Positions 22,994 to 30,530 of a stretch of DNA of 40,805 nt are shown here, one piece after another. The notes under the pieces were generated by a model. The model ran no database searches. It was not told the origin of the DNA and was given only the letters and a program-made list of their open reading frames with translations. The stretch covers positions 1-40,805 of the forward strand of contig PBIO01000026.1 of the NCBI GenBank assembly GCA_002720865.1, given 5' to 3'. The first letter of the stretch is position 1, and each line of letters opens with the position of its first letter. Both the position numbers and the translations under genes were made by a program. Source of the DNA: Halobacteriovorax sp. Lineage in GTDB: Bacteria; Bdellovibrionota; Bacteriovoracia; Bacteriovoracales; Bacteriovoracaceae.

Positions 22994-24505
22994 TTAGAAA
23001 GTTAAAACTGTGTAGACTTCTTTTTTCTTGGTGTCTTGGGTAATCTTAAGATCAAGCTCGAATTTTCTTGCAAGTATTTTTGCAATAAACATCCCTAGTC
23101 CGTGACCTTTGCCAATAATTCCTTCTGTCTTGCTCTCAGTTGGTTTTAATTCATTGATATCTTTTAAGACCTTGCTAGGAATGGGCTCACTTTTATTGGT
23201 AATTTTAATAAATTCATTACTCACTTCAATAATTATTTCACTTGATGCAAATGAAAACTTCAAAGCATTATTAAACAGGTTGTTAACAATTTCATTCTTA
23301 AAGAGCTCGTAAGGGACTCTTAGCTCTTTAGTGATATTTTCACTATTATTGATTTGAATATTTAGATTTTTCTTACTTATTAAATCTTTATTTAACAATA
23401 ATAAATTCTCAAAAAGCTCATTGATATTAAATTTAACTGGCTTTACTTCTTTGACCTCTCTGTTGAGGTAGTCAAGATGCCTTATTGAGGTAATGACTTC
23501 TGTCATTTGCTGAATCTTTATTAATTGCTTTGGTACCTCGGGGTCAGAGGGATATTTTTCTTGAAGTGATAGTGCGTAGAGCTGAACAATACTTAAGGGG
23601 TTCGTTAGATCATGAAATAGGATTCTCAATAGATTTCTTTCACTTTTGGTTGAGACAAAGCTTTCGATAATTTTCTCATTATTCTTAAAATAAAAATATA
23701 AAGTAATACAGAGGAGGATAATTAGGCACTGAATAAAGCCTAATTGCCTCCAGTGTCTCTCCTGTAAGTTTGAAACCTCAGTGCTTATATCATTTGAAAA
23801 TATAAGAACTCTGTTATGAAAGCGAAATTCCTTTTTTAAACTTAACTCCCCAACACTATTTTCGTTAAAGAGGTATCGCCTAGATTTTTTATCGATAATC
23901 GAGATATGAGAGTTTAACGGTGCGTTGACCTTGAGAAAGTTTTCAAAGGTTTTATCTATCTGAATAAGTATATTGAGCCAGCCATAACTACTGTCTTTAA
24001 AAATAACGGGGGCATAAAAAATTATGGCCCTATGACCTTGATAGAGGTCAACTGGTGGGGTTAAGGTAATTCGATCTTTATCTAAGCCTTTCAGAAAGAT
24101 GCTTTTAATCTCGCTATCAGGGTGGCTTGTTAAATCCTTTCCTAAGGCCATCCTATTTTTATGAAGAGGAAAGACTCTCGCAATTATATTTTCATTATTT
24201 ACGTAATTAAAAGCGAGGGCTGAAGGGTTTAAGGTTAAAAAGTTATTGGCTAAGGTATCAAAGTTTTTTTCATCAAAAGTATCCCAATTTCTAAACTTAG
24301 TTTGCATAAATTGAATCATATTCAAGATATTATCTAAGTGATTATAGATTCTTTCTTTTTGTAAGATGATTATATCGTTAGATTGGGCTTCAATAATGCT
24401 CTTATCTTTTTGATAAGTGGTGAAAACAAATATGGTTGAAATAAGCGTTAAAACACCAAAGATGACGAGGGAATTAATAAAAGATCTCTTATAATTTAGT
24501 CTCAT
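22994..24505 (-). CDS. Membrane sensor histidine kinase with CHASE-like domain
   Basis: A 503-aa sensor kinase: TM1 at about residues 10-30, a periplasmic region to about 250, TM2 at about 255-273, then a HisKA and HATPase_c core. The sensor region has features of the CHASE fold (L-N-P-S-A-L-A-F-N-Y, then I-T-L-T-P-P-V-D-L-Y-Q-G-H and F-Y-A-P-V-I). The H-box F-H-D-L-T-N-P-L-S-I keeps its histidine (H298), the N-box reads N-N-L-F-N-N-A-L-K-F and the lid G-K-G-H-G-L-G-M. The G1 box (I-T-N-K-S-E-P-I) lacks the usual D-x-G. No response regulator lies nearby, so it is an orphan kinase. The frame extends to a TTG at 24601; ATG 24505 puts the first membrane helix near the N-terminus. Confidence 0.85.
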   Translation of the reverse strand: MRLNYKRSFINSLVIFGVLTLISTIFVFTTYQKDKSIIEAQSNDIIILQKERIYNHLDNILNMIQFMQTKFRNWDTFDEKNFDTLANNFLTLNPSALAFNYVNNENIIARVFPLHKNRMALGKDLTSHPDSEIKSIFLKGLDKDRITLTPPVDLYQGHRAIIFYAPVIFKDSSYGWLNILIQIDKTFENFLKVNAPLNSHISIIDKKSRRYLFNENSVGELSLKKEFRFHNRVLIFSNDISTEVSNLQERHWRQLGFIQCLIILLCITLYFYFKNNEKIIESFVSTKSERNLLRILFHDLTNPLSIVQLYALSLQEKYPSDPEVPKQLIKIQQMTEVITSIRHLDYLNREVKEVKPVKFNINELFENLLLLNKDLISKKNLNIQINNSENITKELRVPYELFKNEIVNNLFNNALKFSFASSEIIIEVSNEFIKITNKSEPIPSKVLKDINELKPTESKTEGIIGKGHGLGMFIAKILARKFELDLKITQDTKKKEVYTVLTF

Positions 24506-24720
24506 ACTTATTGGATTTGCTAGTTTTAATTCTAAGTAAGTGCTTGATTTTAGGCTAATAATACTCCCTCTGCAAGTCTTCAGAATTACGTAATGTGCCA
24601 ATTATAATTTGTTTTCCTTCTATTGGGGTCCCTAAACAGCTCCTAAAGCTCATCTAACCAGTAGAATTAGGTAGATAGCAAGATATTAAGTTAAAATAGG
24701 TGAGTATCTTGGAGAATTTT

Positions 24721-26706
24721 ATGAAGCTGTCTATCTTATGCCTAAGCCTTGTCTCGTCTTTTTATCTTTATGCAACTGAAAACCAAAGTGAGCAAATCTT
24801 TAAAGAAGAAAAGAAAAGATATCTTCAAAAAAGTGAGGAGCTTAATAATCGGCTAAGTGAAAGACTGGCCTTAGCTTCGAATAGGTATTTAGAGGCTGTT
24901 AAGTATTACGGTAAGAAAGACTATTCTAAAGCTAGAAAAGAAGTCGATGGAAGCTATAAAAGTGCTTTTGCTGGTCTTCAAAAATATATGAATGGAGACA
25001 GTAATAATAAGGCAGTGCTTAACTCATTTGTAAAAAATATTATCGAGCAAGGAATGGCAAAGAAATCTTTCGACACTATGGTCTTAGCTATTTCAGGAAT
25101 TAATTCAGTAAACTCTTGCGAACTCGTCAAGGTAGCTCCGCCAAAAGATAGCTTTTTTAGTAAATTGCCTGGTCCTGAAAAATTTGTTGTTAATAAGTTA
25201 GTTGGTGTTAATGCCACAAATGGGTACGTTGAACCTTTCTCGCATGATTTTTTTAAAGCTGCTTCGGCTGTTTACCTTCTAGGCTTAGCCTCTTATCAAT
25301 CAGAGTATGAACAAAGAACCAACTGGTTAAAAGATATTTCTAAAAAGGTCGAACTTCCAAGTCAAAAAGAAGCTTTGGAGCTCAATGCCGATCTAACAAA
25401 AGTTTCAATCGATTACTTAGATAGACAAGTTGAGCTTAAAAAAGTTTATCGAGGAATGCTTTTTTCCGCAGCTAAAGCAGCAGGGGATGAGACCAATGTG
25501 AAAGCCTCTAGGATTTCCTATAGGGGAGATCGTAAAAATAAATCTAAAAAGGATTATGATAAAAAGAAAAAGCGGGCCGGCCTTAGTGATCACGCGGCCA
25601 GAGAAGCGGTTAAAGCTTACCAAAAATACAAAACAAGAAAGTATGAGTATGACCAATCGAGAGTTCATACACATATCAGCTGTGGTAGTTTAAGCGGTGC
25701 TCAAGCTTCAGTGAATTATAACTATAAGAAATATTTTTATGTGCTCTTGAACCTTGCTATTGGTGAGGCCATGGCAGAGGAAGAGAATCCACTTTATACA
25801 TTTTATTTAAAAGTCATAGAGGAACAAAAAGAAGCTACGAATAAGATTATGGAAAAACCTGAAAGCCGCTACCAGTTTCTAAACAAAGAGACTATGGACT
25901 TAGTAAAAAATGACATAGATGTGGTTAGTGATCAAGTTATGGAACTAAGAGATAATTTGGCTCAGATAGAAAATTTATATCAGCAGTATGTAGGAAGTTC
26001 TGATGCTGTTGTTTTAGAAGGTGGCGGGGGTGAAATTAGAAATGATCTTAAAAAGCCAGAGATTGTTGCCATAGGTTCAAGCATGGTAAACAACGGTGGT
26101 CCCTCTGGTGTCTCTTCTCTTTCGGGCGGTCTTAGCACTGGAACTCTTGCTGGCTCTGATCTCTTACAGAACGTTTCCGCCAGAATTAAAAAGGCTAATG
26201 CCGAGCTTAAGGAAGTCAAGTTCCAGGGGGCAGAAGGAACCAAGGGGATAGATCCAAAATCCTTTTTAGATAAGCCGGATTCTTTTTCATTAGAGCAGAT
26301 CAAAAAGGATTCACTTTCAAAGCTTACAGCTGCTCAGAAGGCCGGTTTAGAAGGAGCTTATAAAGGAAGATTTTCATCTAAGGTCAAAGCGGATTCTGTA
26401 GATATGATGAAAGATAAGGAAAAAGCTAAAGCAGCAGTTAAAGTAGCGATTAGTCCTAAAAGTAAAAAGTCCTTGAACTTGCCCGATATAGATGATGATC
26501 CGGCGTTAAAGCTATTAAGAAAAAAGCCCGTAAAAGAGAAAATGGTAAAAGATGAAGATGTGGAGCCGATTGATGAGGAAACCCTCGCTAAATTAAGAGA
26601 CGGAACGATAACCGATATTAATGACGATCGAACAGTTTCGATTTGGACTATTATCTCTAACCGCTATGTGAGAAGTGGATTTGAAAAACTAAAGGAAAGA
26701 AAATAA
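24721..26706 (+). CDS. Exported coiled-coil protein with I-I-x-N-R-Y C-terminus
   Basis: A 661-aa protein starting at ATG 24721 (GGAG six bases upstream); a GTG at 24700 would add seven residues before the signal peptide M-K-L-S-I-L-C-L-S-L. Charged helical and coiled-coil-like segments dominate. Residues 338-352 (Y-F-Y-V-L-L-N-L-A-I-G-E-A-M-A) form a short hydrophobic segment ending in a signal-peptidase-like A-M-A. A Gly/Ser-rich stretch lies near residue 450, and the last 21 residues include I-W-T-I-I-S-N-R-Y-V-R-S-G-F. The convergent neighbour at 26707 has the same two features, so the pair is probably related in function. The 14-bp palindrome AAAATAATTATTTT (26700-26713) covers both stop codons. 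Family unknown. Confidence 0.82.
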   Translation: MKLSILCLSLVSSFYLYATENQSEQIFKEEKKRYLQKSEELNNRLSERLALASNRYLEAVKYYGKKDYSKARKEVDGSYKSAFAGLQKYMNGDSNNKAVLNSFVKNIIEQGMAKKSFDTMVLAISGINSVNSCELVKVAPPKDSFFSKLPGPEKFVVNKLVGVNATNGYVEPFSHDFFKAASAVYLLGLASYQSEYEQRTNWLKDISKKVELPSQKEALELNADLTKVSIDYLDRQVELKKVYRGMLFSAAKAAGDETNVKASRISYRGDRKNKSKKDYDKKKKRAGLSDHAAREAVKAYQKYKTRKYEYDQSRVHTHISCGSLSGAQASVNYNYKKYFYVLLNLAIGEAMAEEENPLYTFYLKVIEEQKEATNKIMEKPESRYQFLNKETMDLVKNDIDVVSDQVMELRDNLAQIENLYQQYVGSSDAVVLEGGGGEIRNDLKKPEIVAIGSSMVNNGGPSGVSSLSGGLSTGTLAGSDLLQNVSARIKKANAELKEVKFQGAEGTKGIDPKSFLDKPDSFSLEQIKKDSLSKLTAAQKAGLEGAYKGRFSSKVKADSVDMMKDKEKAKAAVKVAISPKSKKSLNLPDIDDDPALKLLRKKPVKEKMVKDEDVEPIDEETLAKLRDGTITDINDDRTVSIWTIISNRYVRSGFEKLKERK

Positions 26707-28323
26707 TTATTTTTCTTCGTCAAAGAGTACAGGAAAAGCAGATTTAATATACCGATTGGTAATTATCTTAAAGATTGATTTTCTCTTATCCTTTTCTATT
26801 TCTTCATCATTGTCTTTGTATTTAGCTAGCTCAGTTGCCGTATCTAGTTTTTCTTGGTTCTCTGCTTCGACTAAGGCAAAGAAATCATCAATAGGTTTCT
26901 TGGAACCTTTTGATTTGAATTTGATAGGCTTAGAGAGGCTCCTAATTTGTTTCTTGATATTTTTATCTGATTTTTTATCTGATCCTTTCTTGCGGCTGGT
27001 CTTCGTAGTTGGGGTATTTCCAGCATTAGTTGCAAAAAGATCGAAAGCTTTTTGATTTAAATTTGATTTTACTAAGGCGATTATATTTTTGGCCATAATC
27101 TTTTCTTGTTCTTTAAAGTCGATAGGAGCCTGTCCATTTTTAACTAAGGACTTACTGGCTCCATCTTGTAATTTATTTTTCAGGTTTCTAAGAGCGTTTG
27201 AATTACTATTCAAGCTCGCTTGTGCGAGATCAGCTTCCGCGTTATTAGAGCGGTAGCCATTATCGGCCATAGTTGAAAAGCTTGTGATTGAATCCGTAAC
27301 AGGTTTTGGAGCATTAAAGCCACTATATTTGAGGTCGGGCATTGAAACCCTTTTACATGTTCCTGCTGCTCTACATTGGCAACTTGAATCCATAACAAAA
27401 CTATTGGTACCACGAGAGTTTGCGCAGTTAAATTTTTGAGTAGTAACTCGTTTTGCATCTATTTCACGTAACTCCCCAAGGGCCAAATTCATCTTATTAT
27501 ATTTTATATAACCAATTTTTGAGAGAGAGTTTAATAGCCTTTGTAGTTCCGCTTTATACTTATCAGCTTGTTTTTTATATTCATCGGCAGCGTCTTCAGT
27601 CATTTTGGCCACCTGACTGGCAATTAGTGCATAGGCACCGAAAAAGACTGCCCTAACACCACCGCTCGAGCGAGCTGCATTGATAGAGGTGTAGGCCGCG
27701 GATATGGCAGTTGTTAGTCTAATAATAGCCTCGGGCGAAACGATGCCCATGGCCCTGGCCTTGTTAGCGTCGGCCTGGGCAAAGGCTTCATTACCCATAA
27801 GGTTTAGAAGAGGCTTAAAAAGTTCAGGCCACTTATTTTCAATTTGGCAGGTGTCATCATAGGTATAAAAGCTTAAAACAAATTCAATAATCGCTATAAC
27901 TGCAGCCGCTGTAAAAATTGTGGCGGCGGGAGTAGCATTTTTTGCTCTTTCTCTGGCAGCATTTTCTGCTTTACGCGTCTGCTCTTCAGCTTTGCTAAGG
28001 GCCTCAACTTGAGCTTCAGTCTGCTCCTTATTTAGCATTTGATATCGTTTTACAACTTCGTCACTGGCCTTCTTAAAATTATTCCAATTTTTTATTTCTC
28101 CATAGACGTAATAAAGAGCTCCGGCCGCAAAGACGAGGGCCGATGGTTGACTGCAATCTTCAGCAAAACTTATTCCGGTATAAGCAGATGCAATGAGAAG
28201 TATTGTCGATTCTGTAACAGCTTTTTCTTCTTTTTTTTCTGCTTTTTCGTTGGCCATGGCATTCATAGGCAGAAAGAGCAGGTTGATTAGGGCCAGATAG
28301 GTGATTATTTTTTTATAGAACAT
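26707..28323 (-). CDS. Exported/membrane protein with I-I-x-N-R-Y C-terminus
   Basis: A 538-aa protein with a signal peptide (M-F-Y-K-K-I-I-T-Y-L-A-L-I-N, cleavage near N-A-M-A-N). It has two hydrophobic stretches (about residues 38-75 and 131-152), a coiled-coil-like stretch at 85-130, and the segment L-F-K-P-L-L-N-L-M-G-N-E-A-F-A (168-182). A Cys cluster C-Q-C-R-A-A-G-T-C follows in the middle. The C-terminal third is basic and low-complexity, and ends with I-F-K-I-I-T-N-R-Y-I-K-S-A-F. The E-A-F-A segment and the end match the convergent neighbour at 24721. It is divergent from imuA. No family is recognised. Confidence 0.82.
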   Translation of the reverse strand: MFYKKIITYLALINLLFLPMNAMANEKAEKKEEKAVTESTILLIASAYTGISFAEDCSQPSALVFAAGALYYVYGEIKNWNNFKKASDEVVKRYQMLNKEQTEAQVEALSKAEEQTRKAENAARERAKNATPAATIFTAAAVIAIIEFVLSFYTYDDTCQIENKWPELFKPLLNLMGNEAFAQADANKARAMGIVSPEAIIRLTTAISAAYTSINAARSSGGVRAVFFGAYALIASQVAKMTEDAADEYKKQADKYKAELQRLLNSLSKIGYIKYNKMNLALGELREIDAKRVTTQKFNCANSRGTNSFVMDSSCQCRAAGTCKRVSMPDLKYSGFNAPKPVTDSITSFSTMADNGYRSNNAEADLAQASLNSNSNALRNLKNKLQDGASKSLVKNGQAPIDFKEQEKIMAKNIIALVKSNLNQKAFDLFATNAGNTPTTKTSRKKGSDKKSDKNIKKQIRSLSKPIKFKSKGSKKPIDDFFALVEAENQEKLDTATELAKYKDNDEEIEKDKRKSIFKIITNRYIKSAFPVLFDEEK

Positions 28324-28394
28324 TTTAATGATTTTATCCGACGTTTAGTTAATAAGCCAGTATGGCCTATGCGCTCCGTCTTGCTTTTTATTTT

Positions 28395-28414
28395 AACTTA
28401 CGCAAAACTTACGC
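28395..28414 (+). repeat. Direct repeat upstream of the imuA operon
   Basis: AACTTACGC occurs twice, at 28395-28403 and 28406-28414, a period of 11 bases (one helical turn), just upstream of the candidate imuA promoter. It may be a regulator binding site for the mutagenesis operon or for the divergent 26707-28323 gene. Confidence 0.5.
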
Positions 28415-28424
28415 ATGGGCTTTT

Positions 28425-28450
28425 TTGAATATTAGGCCAATCTTTATACT
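28425..28450 (+). promoter_or_regulatory. Candidate promoter of the imuA-imuB-dnaE2 operon
   Basis: TATACT (28445-28450) is a good -10. TTGAAT (28425-28430) is the best -35 match but the spacer is only 14 bases, which fits a regulated or activator-dependent promoter. The leader would be about ten bases long with no ribosome-binding site before the ATG at 28468. Confidence 0.4.
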
Positions 28451-28467
28451 TATTCTCGGTCGTCGTC

Positions 28468-29091
28468 ATGGAACTGAACACGCAGGAAGAGGCCCTTTTA
28501 AAAGAGCATCTTCATAAGTTTTCCCTGGAGGAAAAGGGGCCTCCTATACGCTCAGGCCTAGATGAGCTGGATGCTTTTTTTTTAAAAAGAGGGGGAGTTC
28601 ATTATGGAAAGATCATTGAGTGGGGAGCCCCCGTAGGGCGTTGTGGGCGCTTTATGATCTTAAGGTTTTTAAGGGACTTGCATGAGTCGGTGGTTTGGAT
28701 TCATGGGCAAAAAGAGGAGCTTCAGGTGTATGCACCGGCCTGGGCCCAAAGAGGTATAGACCTTAGGCTTTTTTATTTTATTCGAAGCCGAAATCCACTA
28801 CCGGAGCTTAGGCCGCTTTTTTTAGAACCGGCCTTTAAGGTGATTGTGATGGACTGTCCGGAGCGTTTAAGCCCTGGGGACTGGAGTTTTATTTCTTCAA
28901 AGGTGCGAGAGAATAAACAGCTTCTTTTTGTTTTGCGGCCTTTTTTTCTATCAACGAAAAGAGGCAATCCACTGGTTAGCTGGAGAGTTAACTGTTGGTT
29001 AAGGCCTAAGGAAGGCAAGTATTGTTTGAATTTTTTAAAAGGAGGGGAAGGGAAAATTGAAATTCCTATGTCCCGAGTAAGAGATACATGA
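28468..29091 (+). CDS. imuA: ImuA-like RecA-related protein of the mutagenesis cassette
   Basis: A 207-aa RecA-fold protein, first gene of an imuA-imuB-dnaE2 cassette used for DNA-damage-induced translesion synthesis. The strand-loop before the first helix reads I-E-W-G-A-P-V-G-R-C-G-R, where RecA has the Walker A motif; the Lys-Thr pair is missing, as expected for ImuA-like proteins that do not hydrolyse ATP in the RecA manner. A Walker-B-like strand is present as K-V-I-V-M-D-C. Identification rests as much on gene order as on sequence. The stop overlaps the imuB start as ATGA (29088-29091), so translation is coupled. Confidence 0.8.
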   Translation: MELNTQEEALLKEHLHKFSLEEKGPPIRSGLDELDAFFLKRGGVHYGKIIEWGAPVGRCGRFMILRFLRDLHESVVWIHGQKEELQVYAPAWAQRGIDLRLFYFIRSRNPLPELRPLFLEPAFKVIVMDCPERLSPGDWSFISSKVRENKQLLFVLRPFFLSTKRGNPLVSWRVNCWLRPKEGKYCLNFLKGGEGKIEIPMSRVRDT

Positions 29092-30530
29092 GTGTTATAT
29101 CGCTAAAACATTATTTAAAAAGGGGACAGGCCCTCCCTAGCTATCTTGGGATTAAGGGAAGCCTTGAGCCTGATGAAGCTTTTGCCCTAGGGTCACGGGT
29201 TATGCAGTGGAGCGAAGAGATACTTCTGATTGATTTAAGTAATGTTTATAATTACTGGAAGTGGGCAGCACAGGGAGAGGAGCTGCTTCCTTTTTTTGAA
29301 AGAAAGCTTAAGGAGCTCTTTGGCGAAACTCAGCTTCAATTTTGTTTTGCCCATCATCCTTTTCAAGCGGTTCTTAATTTAAAACAGCAAGAGGAGAGTT
29401 TCACTTGTCTTGGGACTCCCCAAGGAGATCTTTATTTTAGGCAGCAAGACTTTAGGTACTGGGAGAGCGCACTTGAAGAGTTTGGAAAACATATCCCTAG
29501 TAAGGAGCTTGCTGAATTTAGAAAAAATATAGGCCGTTTTAATCGCTTTTTAGAAAGGATGAAAATCAATAGGCCTTTTGATATTCTTAATATTAAACAG
29601 GACTCCCTTGAGAGGCGTTTTGGAAAATGGCTCGGAAGGGTTTGGTCTTGGGTTTTTAAGGGCTTTGAAAAGGTAAAGCCTGAGCCACTGCAGGGTGATC
29701 TCTTTCAAACGAATTTTTCAAGTTTTGATATTAGCTTCCCCTGGCAGGGAACTCTTTTAAAGGAAATGCCCTTTATAAAGCGCTTTTTAGATCATCCTCT
29801 TATTGAGTGGGAACATATGTGTGAGCCTCTCGTAGAGGACATGAATAAGCTTTTAAAGGAGTATAGGGAGCTTAGGCAAGAACGGGTCACCCGTATTAAC
29901 TGGGTGGTGACTTTAGAAAGCTTAGAAGAGAAGTCTTGCTCTATTATTTTTAGAAACCCTCATTCACTTTTAGATGATGCCCCTAAATTTGAGACCTTTT
30001 TATTTCAGGCCTATTACTCTTATCTTTCAATGATGAAAGAGATTGAGGCTAGAGAGGATAACCTAGACTTTCCTATTCGTATGGCCACTGTAGGCTGGCG
30101 CCTTGAAGTACAGGAGTCTCTTAGAACGGCTCACCTTAATGAAGACCTTCTAAGTGGCAGCGTTAGCTCTAGTCGCATGGAAATGGAGAATAAGCTTCCT
30201 TTAAGTCTGCAAAGCTTTGGGCTTAGGCCAAGCTTTTTCCCCGAGGTTTCATTTGGACCTAGGGAGGACGAGTACTTGGGGGAGAAGCTTCCTTGGCTTG
30301 CGGCCTCAAAGAGAAAGCCTCTTTTTATTTTTAATAAGATTGAGCCCCTTGTCTTAGAGGGAAATTATAAAAAAACTTTTCTAGAGAGGGTTTCCACTAT
30401 TTGGTGGCATGGGGCAGAGCCCGAGCTAGGGGACCGTGATTATTATTTAATTGAGGATAATGAAGGGATCATGTGGTGGGCCTTTCAAGAGCCTACGGGA
30501 GGGTGGTTTAAGCATGGGCTATTCTCTTAG
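29088..30530 (+). CDS. imuB: ImuB-like Y-family polymerase homologue, divergent
   Basis: A 480-aa protein in the imuB position. A Y-family thumb signature remains (I-K-Q-D-S-L-E-R-R-F-G-K, the helix-hairpin-helix region), followed by a little-finger-like part starting near W-Q-G-T-L-L. The end W-F-K-H-G-L-F-S matches the W-F-x-H-G-L-F-A C-terminus of ImuB proteins. The N-terminal palm is very worn: I see L-L-I-D-L-S but no second acidic motif, so it should be catalytically dead, like other ImuB proteins, and act as an adaptor linking DnaE2 to the clamp. I do not see a clear clamp-binding motif. The dnaE2 start lies inside its 3' end. Confidence 0.75.
   Translation: MSVISLKHYLKRGQALPSYLGIKGSLEPDEAFALGSRVMQWSEEILLIDLSNVYNYWKWAAQGEELLPFFERKLKELFGETQLQFCFAHHPFQAVLNLKQQEESFTCLGTPQGDLYFRQQDFRYWESALEEFGKHIPSKELAEFRKNIGRFNRFLERMKINRPFDILNIKQDSLERRFGKWLGRVWSWVFKGFEKVKPEPLQGDLFQTNFSSFDISFPWQGTLLKEMPFIKRFLDHPLIEWEHMCEPLVEDMNKLLKEYRELRQERVTRINWVVTLESLEEKSCSIIFRNPHSLLDDAPKFETFLFQAYYSYLSMMKEIEAREDNLDFPIRMATVGWRLEVQESLRTAHLNEDLLSGSVSSSRMEMENKLPLSLQSFGLRPSFFPEVSFGPREDEYLGEKLPWLAASKRKPLFIFNKIEPLVLEGNYKKTFLERVSTIWWHGAEPELGDRDYYLIEDNEGIMWWAFQEPTGGWFKHGLFS

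Noticed and set aside
24602-24720. Operator or structured element in the sensor-kinase/exported-protein gap
   Set aside because: I found only short, imperfect inverted repeats and no clear promoter pair.
28395-28414. Canonical LexA box
   Set aside because: The repeats are direct. The inverted TTAC-N3-GTAA arrangement reported for Bdellovibrio LexA is not present.
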